A stretch of 64,000 bases of DNA from Actinotalea subterranea (GCF_008364845.1 NZ_VTTP01000003.1:434001-498000), one strand, 5' to 3'; positions 14,776 to 23,587 are shown, numbered from the stretch's first letter. A program made the numbers and translations. The notes: generated from the letters alone by a model not told the origin.

Positions 14776-17481
14776 CTACGCGAAGCGGCGCAGCCGCAGC
14801 GAGTTCGTCACCACGAGCACCGAGCTGAACGCCATCGCGGCACCCGCGATCATCGGGTTGAGCAGCCCGAGCGCCGCGAGCGGGATGGCCGCGACGTTGT
14901 AGGCGAACGCCCAGAACAGGTTCTGCTTGATGATCCGCAGCGTCTTGCGGGAGAGCCGCACGGCCTGACCCGCGGACCGCAGGTCACCACGCACGAGCGT
15001 GAGGTCCGCCGCCTGCATCGCGACGTCCGTGCCCGTGCCCATCGCGAGCCCGAGGTCCGCCTGCGCGAGCGCGGCGGCGTCGTTGACCCCGTCGCCGACC
15101 ATCGCGACCACGCGGCCCGCGGCCTGGAGCTCCTGGACTGCCGACACCTTGTCCGCGGGCAGGACCTCGGCGACGACCTCCTCGATGCCGACCTCCGCGG
15201 CGACGGCGTGCGCCGCCCCCGCGTTGTCCCCCGTGAGGAGCACGGGTCGCATGCCCAGTGCGCGCAGCTCGGCGATCGCCTCGACGGACGTCGCCTTGAC
15301 CGGGTCACGCAGCACGAGGACGCCCTGCGCGACCCCGTTCCACGCGGCCATGACAGCCGTGGCGCCGTCGGCCTCGGCCGCACGGAACGGCCCGTCGAGC
15401 GCGGACGTGTCGACGTCCTGCTCGCGCAGCCAGGTCGGCCGTCCCACCAGGACGCGGCGGCCCAGGCCGACGCCGCTGTGCGCGGTCCGCACGATGCCGG
15501 TGACGCCGCGGCCGGCCTCGTTGGCGAAGTCGGTCACCTCGTCGTCGCCGATCACGACGCCGTCCGCGCCGACCTGCGGGTCGGTGGCCGTGGCGGCGTC
15601 CGTGGTCGCGGACGCGGGCTCCGGCGCGCCGCCGCTGGTCAGGGTGTCCCGCGCGGCCGACGCGATGGCGCGTGCGATCGGGTGCTCGCTGCGACCCTCG
15701 ACGGCGCCGGCGAACCGCAGGACCTCCTCGGTGTGCACGCCCTCGGCGGGCAGCACGTCGACGAGGCGCATCCGGCCCTCCGTGACGGTGCCCGTCTTGT
15801 CGAGCACCACGGTGTCGACGCGGCGCGTGGACTCGAGGATCTCCGGGCCCTTGATGAGGATGCCGAGCTGCGCGCCACGACCGGTCCCGACGAGCAGGGC
15901 CGTCGGCGTCGCGAGGCCGAGCGCGCACGGGCAGGCGATGATCAGGACCGCGACGGCGGCCGTGAACGCGGCCTGCGCGCCGCCGCCGGTCAGCAGCCAC
16001 ACCGCGAGGGTGCCGAGGGCGAGCACGATGACGACGGGCACGAACACCGCCGAGATGCGGTCCGCGAGCCGCTGCACGGGCGCCTTGCCCGTCTGGGCCT
16101 GCGTCACGAGCCGGCCGATCTGCGCGAGCATCGTCTCCTCGCCCACGCGCGTCGCGCGCACCACGAGGTACCCGGACGTGTTGACCGTGGCGCCCGTGAC
16201 CTGGGACCCGGGCTCGACGTCGACCGGCACGGGCTCGCCCGTGAGGAGCGACGTGTCGACCGCGCTCGTGCCCTCGAGGACCACGCCGTCGGTCGCGACC
16301 TTCTCGCCGGGGCGGACCGCGAACAGGTCGCCGACGTCGAGCGAGTCCACCGGGATGCGGCGTTCGGTGCGGCGCCCGTCGGGCCCCGCCTCGAGCAGTG
16401 CGACGTCGGTGGCCCCCAGGGACAGGAGCGTGCGGAGCGCGTCACCGGCGCGGCGGCGCGAGCGGTGCTCCGCGTAGCGGCCGGCGAGCAGGAAGGTCGT
16501 GACGACCGCGGCGACCTCCCAGTAGAGCTCGGGCAGCACCACCTCTGCGCCCGCCATGCCCGCCATGCCCTCGGAGCCCGCACGCGGGAAGAGCGCGGGC
16601 TCCATCCGCATGCCGATCTCACCGGCGCCGCCCAGCAGCACGGCCCACAGGGACCAGGCCGAGGCCGCGATGATGCCGAGCGAGACGAGCGTGTCCATCG
16701 TCGACGCCCCGTGGCGGGCGGCCCGCGCGGCCGCGCGGTGGAACGGCCACGCGGCCCAGGTGACGACCGGCAGGGCGAAGGCCGTGACGACCCACTGCCA
16801 GCCCGCGAACTGCAGGGGCGGGATCATCGACAGGAGCAGCACGGGCACGCTGAGCAGGGCCGCGACGACGAGCCTGCGGCGCAGGTCCGCGCCCCGGTCG
16901 ACCTCGGGTGCCGAGGTGTCCTCGTCCTCGTCCATGACATGGCCCTCGGCCATGGAGTGGCCGGACAGGGCGTGCTCGACGTCGCTCATCGGGGAGCCCT
17001 GCCCGCCGTGCTCGCTCTGCTCGTCGTGCTCAGCCCGCTCCGTGTGGTGGCCGGCCGCGCGCGTCGGCCGCGGCTTCACGGCCGCGCTGTTGCGGAGCAC
17101 CTTCGCGGTGTACCCGGCGGACTCGACGGCCTTGATCAGGGCCTGCGTGTCGACGTCCCCGGACAGCTCGACGCGCGCCTGCTCGGTCGCGAGGTTCACC
17201 GTCGCGGTCGCGCCCTCGACGCGGTTGATCTTCTTCTCGACGCGGGCCACGCACGAGGCGCACGTCATGCCGCCGACGGCGAGGTCGATCACCGCGACGG
17301 GGCCGGCGGTCTGGGCCAGGGGCCCGGCGTCGGCCGGGGCCGCGGCGCCAGGGGCCGCCGTGCCCTGTGCGGTGGCGGTGCCCTGTGCGGTGGCGGTGCC
17401 CTGCGCCGTGGTGGGGCCGGAGGGTGTCGGGGTGCTCGTGGGTGGCGTGGCTCCCGCGGTGGCGGGCTGGTCGTGGGTCAT
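14776..17481 (-). CDS. copA: copper-translocating P1B-type ATPase
   Basis: A 901-residue copper exporter. An Ala/Thr/Pro/Gly-rich tail (1-60) with an exact six-residue repeat TAQGTA precedes one heavy-metal-associated domain with MTCASC at 72-77. A second low-complexity, His-rich linker follows (about 135-190). Then come eight expected membrane spans, the CPC metal site at 517-519, the phosphorylated D561 in DKTGTVTEG, SEHPIARA and the hinge GDGVNDAAALAQADLGLAMG. It pumps monovalent copper out of the cytosol. It is last in the csoR-copZ-copA order, 93 bases after copZ. Confidence 0.94.
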   Translation of the reverse strand: MTHDQPATAGATPPTSTPTPSGPTTAQGTATAQGTATAQGTAAPGAAAPADAGPLAQTAGPVAVIDLAVGGMTCASCVARVEKKINRVEGATATVNLATEQARVELSGDVDTQALIKAVESAGYTAKVLRNSAAVKPRPTRAAGHHTERAEHDEQSEHGGQGSPMSDVEHALSGHSMAEGHVMDEDEDTSAPEVDRGADLRRRLVVAALLSVPVLLLSMIPPLQFAGWQWVVTAFALPVVTWAAWPFHRAAARAARHGASTMDTLVSLGIIAASAWSLWAVLLGGAGEIGMRMEPALFPRAGSEGMAGMAGAEVVLPELYWEVAAVVTTFLLAGRYAEHRSRRRAGDALRTLLSLGATDVALLEAGPDGRRTERRIPVDSLDVGDLFAVRPGEKVATDGVVLEGTSAVDTSLLTGEPVPVDVEPGSQVTGATVNTSGYLVVRATRVGEETMLAQIGRLVTQAQTGKAPVQRLADRISAVFVPVVIVLALGTLAVWLLTGGGAQAAFTAAVAVLIIACPCALGLATPTALLVGTGRGAQLGILIKGPEILESTRRVDTVVLDKTGTVTEGRMRLVDVLPAEGVHTEEVLRFAGAVEGRSEHPIARAIASAARDTLTSGGAPEPASATTDAATATDPQVGADGVVIGDDEVTDFANEAGRGVTGIVRTAHSGVGLGRRVLVGRPTWLREQDVDTSALDGPFRAAEADGATAVMAAWNGVAQGVLVLRDPVKATSVEAIAELRALGMRPVLLTGDNAGAAHAVAAEVGIEEVVAEVLPADKVSAVQELQAAGRVVAMVGDGVNDAAALAQADLGLAMGTGTDVAMQAADLTLVRGDLRSAGQAVRLSRKTLRIIKQNLFWAFAYNVAAIPLAALGLLNPMIAGAAMAFSSVLVVTNSLRLRRFA
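17364..17412 (-). repeat. 18-base tandem repeat inside copA
   Basis: About three copies of an 18-base unit containing GTGCCCTGTGCGGTGGC encode the TAQGTA repeats in the N-terminal tail of the copper ATPase. The last copy is slightly diverged. In-frame and probably variable in length among strains. Confidence 0.6.
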
Positions 17482-17574
17482 GCGATCACGTCCGTGGGTC
17501 GGTCGGAGCGGTGGGTCGGCGGTGTCCGCCGCGCTCGGGCGCCTCTGCGGCAGCCGGGCGGGCGGGCGTCGTCG

Positions 17575-17811
17575 TCAGAGGAGGGAGCGCGGCGGGGCGA
17601 TGGTGTAGCCCGCCTCGGCGATCGCGTCCTGGACGGCCTCGTCGGCCAGCGGCTCGGTCGAGGTGATGGTGACCTGCGAGGTCGCTCCGGAGACGAGGTC
17701 GACGTGCACGTCGGTCACGCCCGGGAGGGCGCGCAGCTCCTCGTCGACGGAGCGGACGCAGTGCCCACACGTCATGCCCTGGACGCCGATGCTCACGGTC
17801 TGGGTGCTCAT
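17575..17811 (-). CDS. copZ: copper chaperone, heavy-metal-associated domain protein
   Basis: A 78-residue single HMA domain starting at ATG 17811 with AGGAAGG about 7 bases upstream; an in-frame ATG at 17841 would place that site inside the gene, so the shorter start is preferred. The metal motif MTCGHC is in the usual position (about 13-18), where the His replaces the Ala-Ser of the ATPase domain. It carries copper in the cytosol to CopA and may load CsoR. Confidence 0.9.
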   Translation of the reverse strand: MSTQTVSIGVQGMTCGHCVRSVDEELRALPGVTDVHVDLVSGATSQVTITSTEPLADEAVQDAIAEAGYTIAPPRSLL

Positions 17812-17904
17812 GGTCGTGCCTTCCTGTCGGGTGGTGGTCACGTGCTGGTCGTTCTGGTCGTTCGCGAACAGGTGCCGGCGGGTGAGCCGGGCGGTGCGGC
17901 CGTC

Positions 17905-18186
17905 TCAGCTGCGCACGAGGCGGGCGATGGCGTCGGAGGCCTCGCGGACCTTGGCCTGCCCCGCCTCGTCGGACTCACGCGCCGCGTCGACGACGCAGTG
18001 GCCGAGGTGGTCCTCGAGGAGCCCGAGGCTCACGGCCTCGAGCGCCTTCGTCACCGCGGCGACCTGCGTGAGGATGTCGATGCAGTAGGTGTCCTCGTCC
18101 ACCATGCGCGCGATCCCGCGCACCTGCCCCTCCACGCGGCGCAGCCGCTTGAGGTAGTCGTCCTTGGTGCCGCTGTAGCCGGCCAT
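17905..18186 (-). CDS. csoR: copper-sensing transcriptional repressor, CsoR family
   Basis: A 93-residue all-helical protein with the C-H-C copper site C35, H60, C64 in the spacing of copper-type CsoR (not the RcnR or FrmR pattern). It starts at ATG 18186 with GGGAG about 6 bases upstream. It binds its operator without copper and releases it on copper binding. It is first in the csoR-copZ-copA order, and a palindrome of CsoR type lies 35 bases upstream. Confidence 0.93.
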   Translation of the reverse strand: MAGYSGTKDDYLKRLRRVEGQVRGIARMVDEDTYCIDILTQVAAVTKALEAVSLGLLEDHLGHCVVDAARESDEAGQAKVREASDAIARLVRS

Positions 18187-18220
18187 CTGTCTCTCCCGTC
18201 GTCCGCGTACGTCAACACGG

Positions 18221-18235
18221 TACCCCGGTAGGGTA
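18221..18235. promoter_or_regulatory. CsoR-type operator
   Basis: TACCC, five bases, GGGTA. CsoR operators are GC-rich palindromes of the TACC...GGTA kind, and the position directly before csoR fits autoregulation. On the minus strand TTGACG lies just downstream (18208-18213), a possible -35. Confidence 0.6.
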
Positions 18236-18304
18236 TTCCGCGCCAGAGGCGGGGCCGCGCCGGCGCAATGGAGCGTGGAGCCCCGCCGGGGCCCCGTGCA
18301 CGCC

Positions 18305-19369
18305 TCAGGCGGAGGGCTCGCCCCGGCCGTCGGGCCTCGGACGGTCGTGCGCGGCCACGTCGGCGTCGGCGGCCGGGGCGGGTGTCGTTCGCGACGGGGT
18401 GACCACCATGCGCCAGAACGCGATCGGGCTGAGCACCACCACCGCGGCGAGGCCGCCGAGCATCATCGCGACCGTGACGCGCAGCGCCCACAGCCACGCC
18501 ACCGCTGCCGTGTCGACCGTCGCGGTGTACGCGGCCAGGGCGAAGATCCCGGCGACGCCGCGCGGCAGGTCTATGTCCATGCCGAAGCTGATGACCGCGT
18601 ACGGGATGCCGAAGGTCGCCATCCCGAGGAGGCACACCCCGACGGCGACCATGAGCGCGCGGAACGACAGCGGCACCGCCTCGCCCTCGCCGAGCGGGCC
18701 GCGGGGCAGGAACGGGTGCGACCGGCCCGCGCGCACGGCGAACCGCAGCGCCGCGACACCGAGCGCGGCGAGGGTGCCGAGGATGATCAGGCAGCCGACG
18801 GCCAGTGCCACGAGCATCGGGAACGCGGCCAGGGTCGCCCAGTCGTCGTCCGCCGGGGTGGCCATGAGGAGCGCCAAGAGCGCGACGTCGCACGCCGCGA
18901 CCGCGAGGAACCACCGGACGAGCCGTGCGGCGACGTCGGCGGGGACCGACGGCTTGAGCAGCGGGGACGAGCTGGGCCGTGTCCACTCGAGCAGGCGCTG
19001 GTGCTCGGACATCTCCCCGGGGGGCAGACGCCGGGACCGCCGCGCGGCGTCCACCGCGTGCGCGACCATCCCCGGCAGCGTCACCACGCCGAGCGAGACG
19101 AGCAGCGCCGTCTCCTCCGGCTCGCCGGCCGGGTAGCGTGCCCCGGCAGCCATCCCGCCGCCGAGGATCACCACGAGCACGGCGAGCGGCTGGAGCCACG
19201 TGAGCACCCAGGCGACGGGCGAGCTGCGCGGTCCGCGGGGGGCCGACGTCGGGCGACCGTCGTCGGCCCTGAGGTCTTGGTTCGGCGAGGCGCCCTGCGC
19301 CGACCACGCCCGACCCCGGTCCCGACGTCGCGTGTCACCGCGCCGGCGACGGATCCCTGCTCTGCCCAC
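18305..19369 (-). CDS. polytopic membrane protein, unknown function
   Basis: Taken from GTG 19369 the protein has 354 residues; longer starts would overlap the dksA-like gene on the other strand. A basic N-terminus of about 60 residues precedes roughly seven hydrophobic segments (among them WLQPLAVLVVILGGGMAAG, LVSLGVVTLPGMVAHAV, a long LAVAACDVALLALL stretch and LMVAVGVCLLGMATFG). The C-terminal 35 residues are polar and disordered-looking. I recognise no family. TAGCGT on the minus strand lies 8 bases before the GTG, a leaderless arrangement that supports this start. Confidence 0.7.
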   Translation of the reverse strand: MGRAGIRRRRGDTRRRDRGRAWSAQGASPNQDLRADDGRPTSAPRGPRSSPVAWVLTWLQPLAVLVVILGGGMAAGARYPAGEPEETALLVSLGVVTLPGMVAHAVDAARRSRRLPPGEMSEHQRLLEWTRPSSSPLLKPSVPADVAARLVRWFLAVAACDVALLALLMATPADDDWATLAAFPMLVALAVGCLIILGTLAALGVAALRFAVRAGRSHPFLPRGPLGEGEAVPLSFRALMVAVGVCLLGMATFGIPYAVISFGMDIDLPRGVAGIFALAAYTATVDTAAVAWLWALRVTVAMMLGGLAAVVVLSPIAFWRMVVTPSRTTPAPAADADVAAHDRPRPDGRGEPSA

Positions 19370-19377
19370 GGTCGCGA

Positions 19378-19383
19378 ACGCTA
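19378..19383 (-). promoter_or_regulatory. -10 hexamer TAGCGT of a leaderless promoter
   Basis: TAGCGT on the minus strand, 8 bases before the GTG at 19369 of the membrane protein gene. Confidence 0.4.
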
Positions 19384-19442
19384 TCGCGCACGGGCGCCCC
19401 GGCGTGGCCCGTCGTGTGCGTACGGTGGCCTGGGAGGCGACG

Positions 19443-19796
19443 ATGCCGCAGTGGTCGCAGGACGACGCACGACGCACGCTCGACGCGCGGCGTGAGGAGG
19501 CGGTGCGCCGCGTCGCGGCCCTGACCGGAAGGTTCGAGGAGGTCGTCGACGCCTCCGCGGGCTCCAACGCGGACGACGAGCACGACCCGGAGGGCGCGAC
19601 GATCGCCTTCGAGCGCTCGCAGCTCGACGCGCTCGTGCGGCAGGCGCAGTCCGAGGTCGAGGAGGTGGACGCGGCGCTCGCGCGCGTCGACGCCGGCGTC
19701 TACGGCGTGTGCGAGCGGTGCGGCCGGCAGATCCCCGTCGAGCGACTGGAGGCGCGCCCCGTCGCCCGCACGTGCGTGAGCTGCGCGGGCCGCTGA
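19443..19796 (+). CDS. TraR/DksA-family zinc-finger protein
   Basis: A 117-residue protein starting at ATG 19443 with GGGAGG 7-8 bases upstream. Residues 1-75 form an acidic helical hairpin; the C-terminus carries a four-cysteine zinc finger, CERCGRQIPVERLEA followed by CVSCAGR. Proteins of this type bind in the RNA polymerase secondary channel or act as general regulators; actinobacterial members are often stress related. TACGGT near 19420 may be its -10. It is divergent from the membrane protein gene. Confidence 0.85.
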   Translation: MPQWSQDDARRTLDARREEAVRRVAALTGRFEEVVDASAGSNADDEHDPEGATIAFERSQLDALVRQAQSEVEEVDAALARVDAGVYGVCERCGRQIPVERLEARPVARTCVSCAGR

Positions 19797-19870
19797 CCGG
19801 ACCTGGTCGTGCCCTCGCCGCGGGCGGGCCGACCGGTCGCGCACCGCCGGACCGCCGCACCGCTGCACGG

Positions 19871-21181
19871 TCACCCCTCGGTCCCGGACCAGCGGTCCAG
19901 GAGCCCGCTGAGCGCGTCGTACGGCATCGCGGCCGGGAGGTCCTGCCCATCGCGGTAGGCGGTGGCCGCGCGTACGCCCTGGGTGAGTGCGGTCCGTACG
20001 AGCGCCGAGCCCGTGCTGACGCGCCGCACCCCCAGGTCGCGCAGGCGTGCGAGGGGGAGCTGGCTGAGCAGGTTGAGGGGGACGTCACCCAGGGCCTCGA
20101 CCTGCGCGGCGATCTCGCGCTCGTCCCTCAGGCCCGGGACGAACACGCCGTCGGCGCCCGCCTCGACGTAGGCCGCGGCCCGTCGCGCGGTGTCGTGCCT
20201 GTCGACGCCGAGCCAGTGGGTGTCGATGCGTGCGTTGACGAAGAGCTCGGGTGCCACCCGCTTCACGGCCTCGACGAGCGCGGCCTGGGTGCCGACGTCG
20301 GCCAGCCCGCCGTCCCGGCCGTCCTCGAGGTTGATCCCGGCGACGCCCATGGTGGTCAGCTCGGCAGCGAGCTCGGCGACGTCACCGCCGAACCCCGCCT
20401 CGACGTCCACGCTGACCGGGACCGGGAGGCGTGCGAGGCGCCGCGCGAGCGCGAGTGTCTCGGCGCGGGTCGCCCCGGCACCGTCCGGCAGGCCGTGGGC
20501 TGCGGCGACCCCGAGGCTCGTCGTCCCGATCGCGGCGAACCCTGCCTCGACGAGGACGAGCGCGGACCCGACGTCCCACGCGTTGGGCAGCAGGAGGGGC
20601 TCGGGGCCGGCGTGGAGTCGTGCGAAGGTGCGTGCCCCGTCGACGAGGGCGTGCGCGTGCTCGACGCCCGGGCAGGCGTGACGGCCGGACCCGAACGGGA
20701 GGCCCGTCAGGTCGACGAGCACCTCGTCGCCGCCGGGCGTCACCCGCCGGGTCGTCGGCACCGCCGGGTCGTCGCCCCGGACGGCCGCGCGGGTCGCTGC
20801 GCAGGCCTGCACGAGAAGGCCGATCCGCGCGGCGGTGACCTCGTCCCACCTTCCGCCCGCCGCGGCGACGAGTCGGCCGACGGCCTCGTCCGACCCGGGG
20901 GTGACCGGGGTGTGCGGGTGGTAGCACGCAGCCACCGTCTCGACGTCGCGGGTCACGTCCCGGGGCAGCCCGAGCGCCTCGGCGAGCGTGGCCACCGGGT
21001 GGCCCGGCCGGCGCAGCACCTCGGGCGGCACGGCGGCGAGGAGCTGGGTGGTCAGCGCCCGCCGTCGTCGTCGTTCCTCGCCCTCGCTGAAGCGCACCAC
21101 GTGCGAGCGGAGCCAGGCGACCCCCGTGGCGCCGTGGGGCGCGGCCGGGACCGGGTACCGCTCGTCGTCGAGGATGTCCAT
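19871..21181 (-). CDS. fusion of a shortened P450-like domain and an isocitrate lyase/PEP mutase domain
   Basis: A 436-residue protein from ATG 21181. Residues about 190-436 belong to the isocitrate lyase/phosphoenolpyruvate mutase superfamily (LLLPNAWDVGSALVLVEAGF, SVDVEAGFG, GINLEDGRDGG). Residues 1 to about 185 read like a cytochrome P450 with its middle removed: a helix-C-like segment (GEERRRRRALTTQL), a PVATLAEALGLPRDVT segment, and FGSGRHACPG at 163-172 that exactly matches the P450 haem-cysteine consensus (C170). The I-helix is missing. Whether haem is bound is unknown. The gene is divergent from an ArsR-type regulator and shares a 9-base-arm palindrome with it. The lyase part alone could cleave a C-C or P-C bond of a small acid. 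Confidence 0.75.
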   Translation of the reverse strand: MDILDDERYPVPAAPHGATGVAWLRSHVVRFSEGEERRRRRALTTQLLAAVPPEVLRRPGHPVATLAEALGLPRDVTRDVETVAACYHPHTPVTPGSDEAVGRLVAAAGGRWDEVTAARIGLLVQACAATRAAVRGDDPAVPTTRRVTPGGDEVLVDLTGLPFGSGRHACPGVEHAHALVDGARTFARLHAGPEPLLLPNAWDVGSALVLVEAGFAAIGTTSLGVAAAHGLPDGAGATRAETLALARRLARLPVPVSVDVEAGFGGDVAELAAELTTMGVAGINLEDGRDGGLADVGTQAALVEAVKRVAPELFVNARIDTHWLGVDRHDTARRAAAYVEAGADGVFVPGLRDEREIAAQVEALGDVPLNLLSQLPLARLRDLGVRRVSTGSALVRTALTQGVRAATAYRDGQDLPAAMPYDALSGLLDRWSGTEG

Positions 21182-21201
21182 GCGCCCACCCTGGGGCACG
21201 G

Positions 21202-21225
21202 ACGGTTCGGTGGTCGCCGAACCGT
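21202..21225. promoter_or_regulatory. operator palindrome between fusion enzyme and ArsR regulator
   Basis: Perfect 9-base arms ACGGTTCGG (21202-21210) and CCGAACCGT (21217-21225) with a 6-base spacer sit in the 64-base gap between divergent genes. It is the obvious binding site for the ArsR-type protein encoded at 21246, which would control both promoters. Confidence 0.75.
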
Positions 21226-21245
21226 TGCGGGCGCAGACTGGGCGG

Positions 21246-21935
21246 GTGTCCGCCGAAGCTCTCGCCGCCGTCGCCGGCGCCCTGGCCGACCCGACCCGTG
21301 CCCGCATGCTCACGGCGCTCATGGACGGGCGGGCCTGGACGGCCACGGAGCTGAGCCGGGCGGGCGGGGTCGCGGCGTCGACGGCCAGCGAGCACCTGAC
21401 CAGGCTGGTCGGCGCCGGGCTCCTCGTCGAGCACCGCCAGGGGCGGCACCGGTACCTGCGGCTGGCGGACGAGCGCGTCGCGGAGATGCTCGAGTCCGTC
21501 GCGTCCCTGGGCGGTGCCGTGGCCGGACCCCCGGTCCGCAGCCTCCGGGCGTCGTCCACCGCGCACGCGCTGGCCCGCGGCCGCACCTGCTACGACCACC
21601 TGGCCGGCCGGCTCGGCGTGGCCGTCACCGAGGCGCTCGTCGCGCGGGGCCTGCTCGAGGAGACGATGGCGCTCACGGCCGCGGGCCGCGCGTGGCTCGA
21701 CGAGGCCCTGGGCGCACCGTTCACCCCCGGCCGGCGTCCGCTGACCAGGTCGTGCCTGGACTGGACCGAGCGCCGGCCGCACCTCGCGGGTGCAGCGGGC
21801 GCCCACGTGTGCGCGGCCTTCCTCGCGAACGGGTGGGTCCGCAGGGTGGGGACCGGCCGGGCCCTGCTCGTGACGCCGGACGGCGCGGCCGCGATGGGCC
21901 GGTTGCTCGGCGTCGCGCCCGAGGCGGTGACCTGA
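21246..21935 (+). CDS. ArsR-family winged-helix transcriptional regulator
   Basis: A 229-residue protein from GTG 21246. Residues 1-80 are an ArsR-type winged helix (ALADPTRARMLTALMDG, recognition helix region GGVAASTASEHLTRLVGAGLL, wing with HRQGRHRYLRL). The C-terminal 150 residues, starting about ARGRTCYDHLAGRLGVAV, form an extra domain seen in a subset of these regulators, with one Cys in GRTCYDH and others later. No classical metal-binding CxC is present, so the signal is probably not arsenic. It lies opposite the fusion enzyme gene and most likely controls it. Confidence 0.88.
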   Translation: MSAEALAAVAGALADPTRARMLTALMDGRAWTATELSRAGGVAASTASEHLTRLVGAGLLVEHRQGRHRYLRLADERVAEMLESVASLGGAVAGPPVRSLRASSTAHALARGRTCYDHLAGRLGVAVTEALVARGLLEETMALTAAGRAWLDEALGAPFTPGRRPLTRSCLDWTERRPHLAGAAGAHVCAAFLANGWVRRVGTGRALLVTPDGAAAMGRLLGVAPEAVT

Positions 21936-22086
21936 GCGGGCCGACCGGCGCCAGGGCGGGCGCGGTTCCCCGCGTGGTGCGCGCCCGTGCGGGCTACCGT
22001 GGCACGGCGCCGGAGCCGGGACCCGACGTCCGGCGGGCCTCGACGGCACCTGAGCAGCACCTCGGCAGCACCTCGACGGGAGACGC

Positions 22087-23445
22087 ATGCGGGACTGGGT
22101 CGAGCACGCGATGTGGTGGCACGTGTACCCCCTCGGCTTCGTGGGTGCGGAGAAGGACGCGCTGCCCGACGGCGCCGAGCCGGTCCACCGCCTCCCGCAC
22201 CTGACGGCGTGGCTCGACTACGTCGTCGACCTCGGCCTGTCGGGCGTCGCCCTGGGCCCGGTGTTCGCCTCCCACACGCACGGGTACGACACGGTCGACC
22301 ACCTGCGCATCGACCCGCGGCTCGGGACGGAGGCGGACCTCGTCGCGTTCCTCGACGCCGCGCACTCCCGCGGCCTGCGGGTCACGCTCGACGGCGTGTT
22401 CAACCACGTGGGCCGGGGCTTCCCGGCGTTCGCGGAGGTGCTGCGCCACGGCCCCGGCGGGCCGACGGAGGACTGGTTCCACCTCACCTGGCCCGACGGC
22501 GCGGGCCCCGGGACCGAGCCGGGCTACGTCGACTTCGAGGGCCACCACGCGCTCGTCGCGCTCAACCACGCGTCGCCGGCCGTGGCCGACCACGTCGTCA
22601 CCGTGATGAACCACTGGCTGGACCTCGGCGTCGACGGCTGGCGCCTCGACGCCGCGTACGCGACCCCGCCGGCCTTCTGGGCGCAGGTCCTGCCGCGCGT
22701 GCGCTCCGCGCACCCGGACGCGTACGTGTTCGGCGAGGTGCTGCACGGCGACTACGTGGCGGTCGTCGAGGAGGCCGGGTTCGACGCGGTCACGCAGTAC
22801 GAGCTGTGGAAGGCCGTGTGGAGCTCCCTCAACGACGGCAACTTCTTCGAGCTCGCCTGGGCCCTCGAGCGGCACAACGGGTTCCTCGAGCGCTTCGTCC
22901 CCGTGACGTTCGTCGGCAACCACGACGTGACACGCATCGCCAGCCGGCTCACGGACCCGCGGCATCTCACGCATGCGCTGACGCTCCTCTTCACGCTCGG
23001 CGGCACGCCCACCGTGTACGCGGGCGACGAGCAGGGCCTCCTGGGCGTCAAGGAGGACCGCGCCGGTGGGGACGACGCGATCCGGCCCGCCTTCCCGCCC
23101 CAGCCGGTCGAGCTCACGCAGACGCCGGGGCTCGCCGTGCTCCCGGGCGGCGGCTGGCCCGTCTACCACCGCCACCAGGAGCTCATCGCGTTGAGGCGAC
23201 GCCACCCGTGGCTGCACCGAGCCCGCTCCGAGACGCTGACCTGCACCAACACCGAGCTCGTCTACGCGGTGCGTGGCGACGGCGGGGTGCTCCTGGTCGC
23301 GCTCAACCTGGGCGACGGACCGGTCACGCTCGCGGTACCGGGCGCGCGCGGCGTCGAGGCAGGCACGGGCACGCTGCACGACGCCGGTGGCGGCGACGCA
23401 CGGGTCACCCTGGAGCCGCACGCGTCCGCCGTGCTGACCGTGTAG
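22087..23445 (+). CDS. alpha-amylase family (GH13) glycoside hydrolase
   Basis: A 452-residue enzyme starting at ATG 22087 with GGGAGA just upstream. All four GH13 regions are visible: DGVFNHVG, GWRLDAAY with the nucleophile D188, FGEVLHGD with the acid E217, and FVGNHDVTR with D280. The C-terminal 75 residues form the usual beta domain (GDGGVLLVALNLGD). There is no signal peptide, so it acts in the cytosol, probably on short alpha-glucans or alpha-glucosides; the exact specificity is not clear. The upstream stretch has three imperfect GCACCTC repeats. Confidence 0.9.
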   Translation: MRDWVEHAMWWHVYPLGFVGAEKDALPDGAEPVHRLPHLTAWLDYVVDLGLSGVALGPVFASHTHGYDTVDHLRIDPRLGTEADLVAFLDAAHSRGLRVTLDGVFNHVGRGFPAFAEVLRHGPGGPTEDWFHLTWPDGAGPGTEPGYVDFEGHHALVALNHASPAVADHVVTVMNHWLDLGVDGWRLDAAYATPPAFWAQVLPRVRSAHPDAYVFGEVLHGDYVAVVEEAGFDAVTQYELWKAVWSSLNDGNFFELAWALERHNGFLERFVPVTFVGNHDVTRIASRLTDPRHLTHALTLLFTLGGTPTVYAGDEQGLLGVKEDRAGGDDAIRPAFPPQPVELTQTPGLAVLPGGGWPVYHRHQELIALRRRHPWLHRARSETLTCTNTELVYAVRGDGGVLLVALNLGDGPVTLAVPGARGVEAGTGTLHDAGGGDARVTLEPHASAVLTV

Positions 23446-23472
23446 CAACGGCGCACCCCTGGGGCACCCACG

Positions 23473-23492
23473 CCGCCCCGCCCCGCCCCGCC
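23473..23492. repeat. (CGCCC)4 pentanucleotide repeat
   Basis: Four tandem CGCCC units lie in the 142-base gap between the GH13 gene and the acetyltransferase gene. No function is apparent. Confidence 0.6.
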
Positions 23493-23587
23493 CAGCGGCA
23501 CCCCCGCACCACCCGCCGCACGCCGCCGCGCCGTACCCCCGCGGTTTGGAGTGGACGCCAGATGCCCTTCGCCGCCACGCTCGGGGC

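Noticed and set aside
15208-18231. 1007-codon plus-strand frame over the copper operon
   Set aside because: Antisense shadow of copA, copZ and csoR.
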